Shown: one piece after another, positions 25,351 through 37,800 of the stretch
Layout: every line of letters starts with the position of its first letter
Position numbering within the stretch: the stretch's first letter is position 1
Assembly: GCA_016165875.1 (NCBI GenBank)
Contig: JABBOT010000002.1
Coordinates: 32,105,642 to 32,169,641, forward strand
Origin: Acanthopleura granulata
Lineage: Eukaryota > Mollusca > Polyplacophora > Chitonida > Chitonidae
DNA length: 64,000 bases
Direction: 5' to 3'
Program-made: the position numbers and the translations under genes
The notes under the pieces: generated by a model
Databases searched by the model: none
Seen by the model: only the letters and a program-made list of their open reading frames with translations
What the model was told of the DNA's origin: nothing

Positions 25351-25689
25351 GTCGGAAACTCTGCATGTAAAATAAAAGCCGCAATGTAATATCACAGAAT
25401 GTCAGCTTTATACTATGGTTATACAAAGTATCACGCCTCATCCTTAAGTAACAACATCAATAAAAATCTAAATGAGTGTGGTGGTATATTTAACACAAAA
25501 CCGGGAAAAAATGTCCAAGTTTTATCTGTTGCAATGGAGAAACAATCAACTTTGTCCTAGGAATGTTAAAAAGACCACAATTTTTATCTCCGCTCGTGAA
25601 CATCAACGAACTTCTGGAGCAGGTGACCAGTGACATCTAAACATGGGCGGTAATGACAAACAATGAGGTCAGTCACTTCATGAGTGAAT

Positions 25690-25860
25690 TTCTGCCAGTA
25701 TGTGAGCTGCAAGCTTCAGTCACAGCTTAATGAGTGAGCTTTTCAACTGCTTCAGGAGTGAACCTCAACCACTGCAGGAGCGAAAGATAGCCACTGCACA
25801 AGAGTCTACCGTCAGCCACTGCACCAGGAGCAAATTTCAACCACTGCGTGAGAAGTGAAG
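25690..25860 (-). repeat. short degenerate tandem repeat in the probable 3' UTR
   Basis: About five loose copies of a ~30-bp unit built on caaccactgcaggagcgaa and variants lie just downstream of the stop codon of the minus-strand gene. It is non-coding. Confidence 0.5.
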
Positions 25861-25880
25861 GTCAATCAACCAATGGGTTC

Positions 25881-28800
25881 TCAGTGCCTCCAGCCGACAG
25901 CGTGGCCATCTACCATCTGTGGCTCCACGAATCCTCTAAAGGTGGACCCGTCAGCTGTCCATCTTACACCGTACCCTGACACATAGTACCAGTAAACGCT
26001 GTGTAACGAGTCATAACTCGACAATCAGTCACACTAAGGAAACTAAAGAATGTACATTAACACACTTTTAACAATTTGAATTTTCCAAGTTCAGCAAGCC
26101 TTCTCTTATGCAGAACACCACAGGCTTAGAAAGTAAGAGCACTGAAACAAGGTTTAATGGTGTACCTTATCCCTTGCAATGGCCACTTGGGTACAAGCCG
26201 AACTGCTTATGGATCAGCAACAAAATGGCAATATTTCAGCCAAGCCGAAATGAACACTGTTCTCTTGTCATACATGATTACATGAACTTTACTACTAGTT
26301 AACCCACAAACACAGCATGGGTCTGAATTACATTAGGCAGGAGAGATGTTTTGCTGCTTTGATCATTGTAAATAATAAGCTGAAACTGTACATTTTAATA
26401 TTTTTTAAAATGAATAATATCCTTTTTACATACCATCAGATTGTCTCACTTCCAGTATCTTTATTTCATGCTACAAATCAAAGCAAGGGTACATTATGCA
26501 CAAACTTTATAACTTTGGTATAACAGCTGTTGATGCAGATTCCAATCCAACGAAAAATGGTCTGTAGGATATTTATTGGTTATGTAGGTTTGTAAACATC
26601 TAGATGAACCAAAAACTAAATAGTAAACAAAACTGCTATTCAACCAGTTTTTTTATCTTTCCATCATAATTATGGTTAATTCCCATAAGTATAGGTTTTT
26701 GTGATTTAACTATGATCATAATCTAAATTTTAAAATCCTAATCGACTTACGGGTAAACAGTGAATGTTTATCCAAGTGGCCTCATCCAGGATTCTGTTCA
26801 TCATCTTCAAGGCATGTTCATTTCTGCTTTTCTCATCTGTGCCATGAAACATTATAATCAAATATCACCTTTGGTGTTCACACTTGAAAATCTGCTCCTT
26901 TATGTTATGCCTGTCAGTGTGTTTACTTTTAAGGAAAAGCTAATGTTTAAGTGCAAATGTCAGTTTGGACATCATCTATTAGACAACTTTGTAAGTAACT
27001 TCCCCAAAATCGGTAGAGAGGTTTAACTCAGACACCCGAACCATAAAACTGATCACCATTGTATAGGTGAAAACTTCTTGAGTACTGAGACTTACTGCCA
27101 GTGCTGGTGCCCCACCAGCTTGTTGATGCATCCCTGTGGTGGTGTTTAGCTAGAGCCCGTGCACCCACAGACAACTCAGAGCCAGCCCTGTAAACACAGT
27201 GGCTTACTAGAATACAAATAATGGTGATTTTATTTTTCAAGATAAAAATCACTTCGGCAGTCTTTAGAGCAGTGGGATTTAATCAGCAGAGATATATGGT
27301 GATTGGAGCTGGAGGATTCACAGTTAAACTCAGTGAACAGGTGAATATGAACAGGGATCAGCTACACAGAGGTGCGTGTTGCAAACATGATGTCCAAACC
27401 TGTGGAAATAGCTTACCCATGTTTTTCACTGAAGGACTTTTCCAGTAATATCCTGTCTGGAGGCCAGAGGTCAGCACTTCCCACAGTCTTCCTCATCCCC
27501 AGTAAGTCCAGAATCCCCCGTCTGCCAAGGCTCTGGTACAACAGACACAAGCTTATGTGATAACATGATGTCTATACTGTCTCACTGTACATGTATGTCA
27601 TGCCAGTAGATAGCACTGCTGTCATGGCTGTAGGCAAATTCACCAAAACTGCAAAGCCGTTGAAATAATCTCTGACAACTACATGTAAAAGGCAAAGCAT
27701 ACAAACTGCATAAAACATTGTAAAAGAATTGACCCCAAGCATGATCTTGATTCTACTTTGCCTTAAAAAAACATTATCCTGTCCAACTTAGACATCAATA
27801 AAAATATTCTGACACACAACATAATCATGACATTTTTTTCATTATATATTTTTAATATATTTTTCAATCACTATATACAAGGTAAAGAATGTAAGGAATA
27901 CGTTTACACTTTTAACACTTCCATTAGATATATTTTTCTTGCAAAAACATTTTCCCAGTCATGCCAGTGGGTTAAAGACCCAACCTTGCAAATGCCCTTT
28001 TATTCTGCATGCTCTTTCCTTGTCAAGCAAAACAAGCTCCCAGTGTAGAATCAACCTTGCGATGCCTTTTTATTCTGCATGTTCTTTCCTTGTCAAGAAA
28101 AACAAGCTCCCAGTGCAGAACCAACCTTGCAAATGTCCTTTTACATGTATTCTATATGCTCTTTCCTTGTCAAGCAAAACAAGCTCCCGATGCAGAATCA
28201 ACCATGCAGATGTCCTTTTACATGTATTCTATATGCTCTTTCCTTGTTAAGCAAAACAAACTCCCAGTACAGAATCAACCTAGCAATGCCTTTCCATTCT
28301 GCATGCTCTTTCCTTGTCAAGCAAAACAAGCTCCCAGTACAGAACCAACATTGCAATGCCTTTTTATTCTGTATGCTCTTTCCTTGTCAAGCAAAACAAG
28401 CTCCCAGTACAGAATCAACCTTGCAAATGTCCTTTAACATGTATTCTGTTTGCTCTTCCTTTGTCAAGCCACACAAGCTCTCAGTACAGAACCAATCTTG
28501 CAAATGTCCTTTTACATGTATTGTACATGCTCTGCCAGTGTCAAGCAAATCAAGCTCCCAGTACAGAACCAACATTCCCAATGCCTTTCCATTCTGTATG
28601 CTCTTTCCTTGTCAAGCAAAAACAAGCTCCCAGTACAGAACCAATCTTGCAATGCCTTTTGATTCTGTATGCTCTATCTTTGTCAAGCAAAACAAGCTCC
28701 CAGTACAGAACTAACCTTGCAAATGCCTTTTTAGTCTGTATGCTCTTTCCTTGTCAAGCAAAACAAGCTTCCAGTACAGAATCAACCTTGCAAATGTCGT

Positions 28801-31337
28801 TTTTATTCTGTATGCTCTTTCCTTGTCAAGCAAAACAAGCTCCCAGTACAGAACCAACCTTGCAAATGCCTTTTTAGTCTGTATGCTCTATCCTTGTCAA
28901 GCAAAACAAGCTCCCAGTACAGAACCAACCTTGCAAATGCCTTTTTAGTCTGTATGCTCTTTCCTTGTCTTATACAATTGGACATGTTTCTCAGGCAAAA
29001 CAGCCTCTCAGTATAGAACCAACCTTTAAAATGTCTTTTATTCTGTAAGCTCTTTCCTCATCCGTCCATAAGCTCCACAGAGACTTTAAGCCGTCTAACA
29101 TTGGTGTCAGGCTATGTACAGTAGCATGTCTGTAAACCACAACAAATATAGACAATATCAGTCACCTGCACAGACCTACAAGTGCACATGAATATTAATC
29201 AAAGATGAAATCTTATATCATTGTTCTGGTAGTGTACTTTTGTTATACCTAATCAGTGGTCAAGTTAACAAGCTTTAATTACCTAGATTCCACATAATAC
29301 TTTTCATCCAGAAGATCATACGACGGCAAGTCGAGAATTGGACATCGTCTGCAAAACATTATCAGCAATATCATATTTCATCACAACAAGGTCAACAAGC
29401 AGTTCAAATTCAAGGGTTTGGTCAAAATGCACAGAAAGACACAACCCATTTACTTCTTTATTTGCTTAACCCCAGACTGAACAATTTTTCACTTATATCA
29501 TGTCTATCAGTTTTAAGTTTCCCCCTCCCCTCCACATCAATCCAAATACGTGGCATAAACAACACTTTTGGGGAGTTACTGCCTAACTTCCCCATGTACG
29601 TGAATCACAGATATGCACCCCATATTGGAAGAACAATAGCTGTTCAGTGAAGTCTGACTGAGCACAAACAGATACATCAGCGCTGTCCACATCAAGGGAA
29701 CCAAAACAGTCAGAGTGTGGGAATCTATTCCAGAATTTCCAGTCCAACCAGTAATTGTCATTCACAGAAAGGCCTAGATGTAAAATTCCTGCCTGACAGT
29801 ATTTGTTCGTTTTAATTGAAAACCATGTGCAAGACATTTATATATAAGTTTCACATAATATTTTTTTAATGTCAATGGACACTGGATGTAAAAAGCCTAG
29901 AGCAATCCAGAATTTTACAGACATAATGCTATATGATACATTTAATACACGATAAAATTCATAAAGAAACATAAATGTAGATATGATACAGTTTTATCAT
30001 AATGCTGTGCGGTAAAACATATATGCTTCCTGACATAAGACAGATACCTCGAATCCATCCACATCTTGAGCATGTTTGACAGTTCCTTATATAAAGGGTG
30101 TGACGGGTACCCAATGATTGTCTCCCTTGTTTCTGAGCTTTCCTTGTCTGTCTTGCACAGGCATTTCTTATCATCTTCTGTGAGGAAAGCGTCTCTCTCT
30201 GCTGGCTCTTCTTCCAGCACCTTTAAAATCAAAAATACAATTTGGGAAACTGTTCATAAGTGGGCTGTATCATTTTAAAACTTTATGTCACTATTTAAGT
30301 ATGTAAGCCCTGATTATATGGTGGAGTCTAATTAATAATTTAATAATAACACTGAATTTGTGTGGCTAAATTCACCAAAGAACAATTTGTCCCTGCATAC
30401 AGACACATAAGCAGGTCTACTGGTACACAGTTTCTCTGTGAACAGTATGTAATAAATGACAACAAGGTTAAATATTAGGGCACAGTTATGGCTATTTTAT
30501 GTTGTTATATTCTTGATGCAGTGATCCAAGGTCCATAACCACTGATAACAACTTATGCAGACAAGAAGGTTTAAGTACATTACCACATAGTTTGAGATTA
30601 CAGAGAGTTGACAAACATTTAGGTATCCTAAAGTATATCCACAGACCAGTTTGGCGTAGATGTGATACAATACGTATAACTCTGAATACTGACGTGATAT
30701 TTGGTGAGATTCGATATTTTGGCACACCATGTTGCCGTTGTCAGGAATCCTGACTATGGCACAGCAGTGTGCCAAAGTGTAGTCACTGAACTGGACTTCA
30801 GTATTTGGAGTTACGCTCATTTTATCAGGTATTACATAAAATGTTGAGGTCTATTTTCAACAATTTCTGATCATTACCTGCTTGATACTTATCTTGATAG
30901 TTTGGGGCAGGTAAATATTAGAAATTGCAGCAAATAAACCTCAGCATTTAATTTAAAATGTAGGAAACAAGTAGGTTATATGTATAACCATATAGGGAAT
31001 TCTGGTTCATTTGATCAAATGTGAGGACTGAACCACAATCCTCCCAGTCAGGTGTGTCAAATCTGAGAGAATGGAACTTGAAGGCCTATCCTTAATACGT
31101 TACTATTTGCATGACAACTGACTAGTTCAGTTAAATCAAACGACGATCGTGGTGATATCTAATGATAACATGTATGTGGCAGTGAACTCTCAGATCGTCA
31201 GACACCATCACAACCCATGCTTAGTTTAAATGAACTACAAGACGACTGACATGACCACACATGCGCTTCAGGCTCATTGTCATACTACATAGGCTTACCC
31301 GTTTCACTAAGGCCTCGAAGTGTTTTTCATCCACCAT
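25881..31337 (-). CDS. conserved uncharacterised protein, 9 exons, 282 residues
   Basis: Exons in coding order: 31299-31337, 30048-30220, 29283-29348, 29024-29129, 27417-27571, 27096-27187, 26751-26836, 26434-26470, 25881-25975. All eight junction phases agree and the total is 849 nt. The N-terminal half (residues 14-128) is charged and helical-looking, with Leu/Trp patterns such as LDGLKSLWSLW. The C-terminal third carries the strongest family signature: SELSVGARALAKHHHR and SWWG (about 182-205), RNEHALKMMNRI and TWINIHCLP (about 214-239), EVRQSDGYGVRWTADG, then FRGFVEPQM and DGHAVGWRH at the extreme C-terminus. I recognise this as a family seen in other invertebrates and protists but know no name or activity. 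The conserved His, Trp and Arg residues could form an active or binding site (inference). Exon 4 has a weak donor (gttggt) that is tandemly amplified in intron 4. Exon 5 has an acceptor without a strong pyrimidine tract. Head to head with tepsin. Confidence 0.85.
27572..27979 (-). other. intron 4 (3' part) of the 282-residue gene
   Basis: AT-rich unique intron sequence between the junction-derived array and exon 5. No other feature seen. Confidence 0.5.
27980..29023 (-). repeat. minisatellite built from the exon 4/intron 4 junction, ~14 copies of ~74 bp
   Basis: In gene orientation each unit reads a diverged copy of the last ~45 nt of exon 4 (ggaaagagcatacagaat, then a gacatttgcaag type end), the donor gttggt, and the first ~30 nt of intron 4 (tctgtactgggagcttg, ttttgctt). 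Counting the ctctttccttgtcaag landmark on the plus strand gives 14 copies plus the true exon. Unit length varies from about 68 to 77 bp because of small insertions such as acatgt. The three overlapping plus-strand open frames of 142-211 codons here are only artefacts of the repetition. Confidence 0.85.
29349..30047 (-). other. intron 2 of the 282-residue gene
   Basis: A minus-strand open frame at 29583-29837 lies inside but has no matching splice sites, and skipping it keeps the gene in phase. No repeat recognised. Confidence 0.5.
30221..31298 (-). other. intron 1 of the 282-residue gene
   Basis: Contains a 107-codon minus-strand open frame (30497-30820, reading FSDYTLAHCCAIV inside). It has no clear donor in phase, and exon 1 joins exon 2 perfectly without it. 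An alternative exon cannot be excluded. Confidence 0.45.
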
Positions 31338-31850
31338 GATGTGATCAGCACGGAGAGAACAAGACAAAAACGACGACCACACATCACTTAACAAATACTG
31401 AACACTGAACTTATGTTATCATTATCAGTATCACAGACGGCAATGAAATTACCACACCACACATGATGAAAGTCTTAGGCAATACCAGTACGCTGTATTT
31501 TGTGTGGCAAGGTGCGAGTCCGGACAGGCTGATGACAGGTAGAAAAGAAGACGCCATCTACATCTAGTACACTGAGAAATAAACTAAATGTTATTGTCCT
31601 GTTACAACTACTCCTGTAGTACGACAAGCCAAAATTTGGTTTACAATGTTCTCCGGCATAACTCTGTATTAAGACACGGCATTAAATTTGCACAAATTGA
31701 AAATATCGCGCTGATGTAAGGGAGCGCACTCTTGATTGGAACTCTCTAATCGGGATGGGTCCAAAAATATCAAAGAATGTGCGATTTCGTCTGCTAGAAC
31801 GAATGCAATAATATTCCTCCCACATCTGAACATAAGGCGACTAACGTAAC
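31338..31850. promoter_or_regulatory. shared bidirectional promoter region of tepsin and the 282-residue gene
   Basis: The two start codons face away from each other across 513 bp, so the promoters and 5' UTRs of both genes must lie here or in undetected upstream exons. No TATA box is evident. Sequence is mixed with some GC-richer parts (for example near 31720-31760, gcgctgatgtaagggagcg). Co-regulation is inferred from the layout only. Confidence 0.6.
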
Positions 31851-34800
31851 ATGGAACGAGTATCGTTTATAAACAAAGTGAGTTTTTCTAATTACGTCAA
31901 CAGTAGTACTGAAACCTGAGAGGACTGGTTTTTGTGTTTTAATTTGAAACTAATGTATTGGAAATTGGACACCAAATGACTACAAGCTCTGGTTTCTATA
32001 TTTGATTGAATTGCAAATTGATGCATGTTGTTTGTTAATGTTTGTGATTGATTGTGATTATTACTGAACCACATGGCTCCACTGGTCTTTATTAAGAAAT
32101 TTGGGCAGCTGTTCGTTTGTAACAGTTCTTGAATCTCAACAAATTTGATTGTTGTTAGATCAGCAATGTGATGAAAGCTACAGCAGATGACGAATCTCCA
32201 ATACCAGGTTATTTATATCCAGAAATTTCCAGTATCCTTTCGAATTTCGATATGATGTTCCATCATTCGTCATCCTCATAGATGTCACTGGTTTTAATAA
32301 TGCCCCAGTCACGTAATACTTTGTTAGTTAAATAGTCGTGACAGTTTCCTTGTCGTTTAACATCATATTCAGCATTGTTTTTGTTACGCAATGATGATAT
32401 CTCCTAGTAACAGGTTGTGGGTAGTTCTCAAATGCTTGAAGTGCTGGCTCACTTTAATGCCAGGTGTGCAACTTACGGTGCCCAAACTGCTGAGTCACAT
32501 GCAGAAATATACGTTGTAACATGAAGCCAACCAGCGCATGTATTATGTAGCTTGCTTCTTGTACTTAGGTGGTGCAAGTGAGGAATCAAACACATTGGCA
32601 CTTTTAAAGTATGTTGAGGTATCATCAGACATGATGCATATTAAAGTGGAAGTCCCTATTCTAAGGTCGATTATAACATATGTGTATCTGCATGGTACTG
32701 TACCACATACTATCTTACTTGAGCAGAAAACTTCTGATCCCTGAGCTGATCAAATTGTGCTGACGAATTAAAAAACATTTGGATTATTCAAAGAGACAGT
32801 TGTTAATTCTGAGGCAGATGATCTTAAAATACTGAATATGTTCACGAGAAATAAACATCTTAAGGCCTAATTTTCAGGAATCAGCTGAATTAGTAACATG
32901 AGTTAAGGCTTATATACTGATGCTACATGTAGCCAACTAATTTCTTTACAACCCTGATGAAGGTAACAGCAGACTAGCAGAATTAGATTTGGCAATATGT
33001 AACAGAAGAGCTCCTCTATCACATACATTTAAAAGATAGAATGTGCTGTACCACACGTTTGGACAAGCCTTGGGTATGCTGCCGTTGTTACCATTCTCAA
33101 AGGTCTGGTTGTATTTTGTTCTCTGCAGGATCTGATATCTGAAATGCAATCTGTCCGACAAGTTAGCATACAAGTTGGGAGACAGGTCTTAAAATGTTTA
33201 TTGTTCATAAGTTCTGTAATATTCACGTGAGAGATACTGCACGTCGAAGGTTTGATTAATATTACCTTGAAAAATAAATAGTGTCTTGATTCATTTGTTT
33301 TATAAGGTAATATTACTGAATTCTTTTGCCTTATAGCTTACGCAACACATGGAGATATGCATATTGGCAATCTTAATTTTAGCCAATGAAATAAAATTTC
33401 AGATTCGCTTTTGTGGAAGTCCAAGGTAAGGGAATGACTGCATATGTAGTGGTTGCATGTTTTCGTAAATCACAAAGTTAAACACAGTGGAAAATCCCAA
33501 AGTTTATGAGAACACCTTACATACCTTTCCACTATGATGTCCCCATTAAACAATGTTTCCCTTCATAGAGAACACAAATGTATTCTTTGACGAGATCTCA
33601 GAAATAACCTTTGAATCAGATGGAGCTTGTGAAAGCCTTTTAGAATTCCTGGTTGACAGACTGGACAGAAAGTCATGCCATGTGAAGGTAAAGGTAAGTA
33701 TCCTCATTAGTGGCCTATCACATTATATGTTGAGACATATGCCACTTGATTTATCCTACTCTTCAATAATATTTATTCATTCATTTATTTGATTAGTGTT
33801 TTATGCTGTACTCAAGAACATTTCACTTACATGTATACGACGACGGCCAGCATTATTGTGGGAGGAAACCATGACCATCTGCAGAGGCTGGCAGGCCTTC
33901 TCAATAATATTATTAGCATCATTATTAATGTTATGAGCTGATATAACAAGACTTAAAGGTAACTCTAAATAGTTCTGCCAAACTGTAAACACTTCATATT
34001 AAAGTAACATTGAAATTAAAAACACACGACTGGAATAAATGTATATATGCATCGATAAAGTATCCCACATGAAGTTTAAAAAGCATATCTTTCTGATCTA
34101 TCTGTCTTGTGTATTGCATGACTGAGATATTGCTGTTCAAAGTACATGTGTAAAGCAAAATCATGCGCACTGAGAAAACCAAAAGCACCTCCGTTTAATT
34201 GGTTTTAACCAGTCAGGTGTGGGTTATTTCTGTAACGCTAGACCACAGCAGTTTCTGCTGAAATCTCACCCACTATGCTTTGCCTTTTAGCTGCATGAGG
34301 GTGGGGTAGATGCAATTGACACCACCTTGTGTTTCCAAGCTTTTGTAACAATGACATACCCCTTGATCTTGTAAGAATTCCATGTTAAATTCCGTATTTA
34401 TAGAGCTACCAAGCAAGTGAGAACAAAATTCCTGAGGTCTGTTTCCACCGTGCAATCCACATTACTATAAAAGTTGTACATGTATTGTTTCGTCTTGTTT
34501 CTGTTAACACTGCATTCATGGCAATATCTGGCACTCAGCTTCGACTCAAATTGCAACAACTACATTTATACTTGAGCACTTCTGTTTCCTCAAACACAGG
34601 TCTTGAAATTGATGAAATATGTAGTAGAGAATGGCAATCCTAACTTTGCGATGGGATTACGAAAAAAATCAAGAGGTATAAAAGAAGCTACTTGTGAGTA
34701 TCATCATGAGGCATTTAACTCCATATTTTGCCATTGCTTCGAATTGCATTTGTATTTCTTATGAAGGGAGATAGACCGATTGCATATCCATTTATTCATT

Positions 34801-37800
34801 TGATTAATGATCATTACTGTACTATCACTTTTATTTCATTGGTAAAGTTTATACGTGAAATACATAACAAGTGTTAAGTCGAGGTTTCAAGGCTTGAGTT
34901 AAATCAAACGTTGCCTTGTACAATCATTCTAGCCACTGTGTTATCAGGCACAAACCTTCTGACAAAACCACAACTGAAACTTGTGATTGCTGGATTTGAT
35001 CTGGTGACCTCAGTGGGCAAGAGCCAGCATATTGCAGAGAGAACCACACTTTAGCGGAATGAGTAACAGTCTTGTTCATGGTGATTTTAGGGTTGTGGAA
35101 AATTATGTTCACGTTTAACTATTTGTCTCCCCCTTAACTTGTCCTCGTTCTACTGTTGCTGGAATAACCTTGAAACAATGTTTTAGATACATTTAGGCTT
35201 TTCACTTATTCCCTTAGGGAGGCCTCTGTGGCTCGGTTGGTGCGCTAGTGCAGCATAATGACCCAGAAGCCTCTCACCAATGCAGCTGCTGTTAGCTCAG
35301 TTGTTGTGAATTCCAGCTTGTGCTGTCTTCTTCTCCGGCCGTACATGGGAAGGTCTGCCAGCAACCTGCGGATGGTCGTGGGTTTTCACCTGGCTCTGCC
35401 TGATTTCCTTCCACCATAATGCCAGCTGCCGTAAAACGTGAATCAAATAAATAAATAAATAAATATACATTCCTTTATGGCAGCCATTTATTTACTGCCA
35501 GAACATCCAGTTCGAAAATGGCTAATGGAACATGGTTGTTTTTTTTCTACCTTTTCATTTGTCAGCTTTCGGTGGGCCCCCAGACCCTCTACACGGGAAC
35601 GTCCCGTATTTATTGGTCAGAAAGGCAGCGAAGGTAAAATATTTATGTTTTATAATATAGATAATAAGATGCACTAATATGCTACACTTTTGGATCAATG
35701 GTAGTGACTTTCACAATGCTTCTTTTCATATCTGCTGCCCAGCAGTTTACTTCTGATGATAATTAAGAGTTAAAATGTTATTGAAGTTTTAAATAAAATT
35801 ATAATAGAAATACATAAATAAATAGAAAGAAACAAACTTGTGACCTAGCTTGTGTGCATGTATGCATGTATCTATAACTGTTTCCAAAGTAAACTTAAAC
35901 ACCATCATTTTTTTATTTTATACATGTATCTCATGATTTGCATTGTGTATTCTACTTTGTGCAAATCTGTAATTGTCTGGGGAATTGCTGCAGTGTGTCT
36001 GGAGCTTACTGTTCATCTCACTTGTTTATGGACATTGAGTCTAAAATAAGGATACATTTATTATTATTATATATATAATAGTTATATGGAAGTTATATAT
36101 TCATCTGTAAAGGTGGTTTTCAAAATCGTATACAGTGTTGGAAAAGCTGGTCATTGTTTTTTCTGTTAACAGGAGTTGTCAGAGCTTGTGTTTGACACAG
36201 AATCAGTAAAATCTTTGCCCCAAAGTCAGCAGAAGCCAGTTCTCAGAAGCAGAGGTAATAGTTACAGCAACACATTCACATAGCTGTAAGCAACTTCTGT
36301 TATAAACAAATTGTATTTTTTACTCATAAACACATTTGAACTCTTTATAGTTTTTCAAAATTCCGTTTTGTGTATATATAGAGCATTGTGAATTAAAAAA
36401 CACTTGTTTAAAACTCTTGTTTAAATACATGTAAGATACACATTTTATCATTTATTTGTAAATAGTGTTTATATAAAGAAAATAAAATTTTACACTTTTC
36501 AGTGGTTTGCTTCATAAAAGCAAATACATTCACATACAAGTACATTTTATACAAATAAATTCAGGGGAAATAGAAAAGTGTGCTCTTTGGCTTAAGTATT
36601 GATTTTGTTCTTGCAAAGTTAATCAAGCAGTGTCAGCTGTTCTTTTTTTCAGTTAGATCAATCAATTTGTCAATATTTTCAATATTTGCATGTGTAGTTT
36701 GTAAAAAGTAGGTCAGCTCTGTGCATTGCTGTTAGTGTTTATGAAATTACCGTAGTATAATCTATAAAAGTATCAGTCATTATACATGTAGTGGGCAGTG
36801 CACATATGGGACAAGGTTACACGCTGTTCGTGTCAGGACGGCAGCAGCTGGGAGCTACTAATAAAGTGACAGCCTTGACAGTGACTGTTCTACCAGTATA
36901 ATGTGCACACTGCTAAAGGATACCATAATGTGCGCCACGTGGGACAACTTGACCATCCTATAAACATTGTCCATTATAAGTACTGAAGTTACAGATATAA
37001 GCAGTGTTCATATTGTTTGCTTTAGCTTGAGGGATAACAGGGGATGTCATTGCATTCCTCACACACACAAACAGTGCATTATTCTGAGGGTGATTTTAAG
37101 CAATTAACTGACATCAAGAGTCAGTTATAAACTGATGTTACATCTCTAGTGCTTGGATACGCACATTTCATCAGATATTGATTGATTTGTCCTCATTTGT
37201 TTGGATTTATGTTAAAGACTCAGCATGTTTTTGGTATCATTAGGAGGAATGGGCAGATCGTCCCACACCAAAGGAATGGAAGGCTTTGGAAATTCACCTC
37301 AACAACAGGAAAGTAAGTAGATACATGTACTGTTATTGTAAAAAATACAAAAAAATAAAAAAATGTTGATTTCCAAAAAATTTCATTGTTATCCTGGTAG
37401 CATTTCTTACACTGTTTTCTTGATCACATTCTGGCATTGACCTGTCATCCCTTGATAAGGCTGCACAAGTGGTTTTATTTTGCGAGAACTGAATTCAAAA
37501 GTTTGGTCAACAAGAAAGCTGTTGTAATTTCCATGCCCGTATATCATATGGGCCCGAGTCATAGTTAAGTCAGAAGGAGGGAGTGGTGTTAAACATTAGT
37601 CAAATAAGTAAATAGATAAATGAAGAGGTAGGGAATTAAGATAGTCTGATAGCCTTTTTGTGAGAGATGGGAGTGTGTATGCATGTGACATAGTGGTTTG
37701 AGAGTTGTGCGCTGCACATCACTGTCAGAAAATGACATGCAAGCAGAAACATGCGAAAACCTTCTGGTTTCATCTGGGTGGCAAGAAAGGTATTTCTTCA

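Noticed and set aside
27939..28948. Overlapping plus-strand open frames of 65-211 codons (Cys/Phe/Pro-rich, ALSLSSKTSSQY repeats)
   Set aside because: They run through the tandem array in all three frames, and the unit length rotates the frame. This is the usual artefact of a minisatellite that lacks stops, and the array derives from a minus-strand exon junction.
29583..29837. Minus-strand frame reading NDNYWLDWKFWNRF as an exon
   Set aside because: No suitable splice pair. Exons 2 and 3 on either side already agree in phase, and the frame ends in a stop.
30497..30820. 107-codon minus-strand frame as an extra exon of the 282-residue gene
   Set aside because: No convincing donor in phase, and exon 1 joins exon 2 in perfect phase without it. 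Kept only as an intron note.
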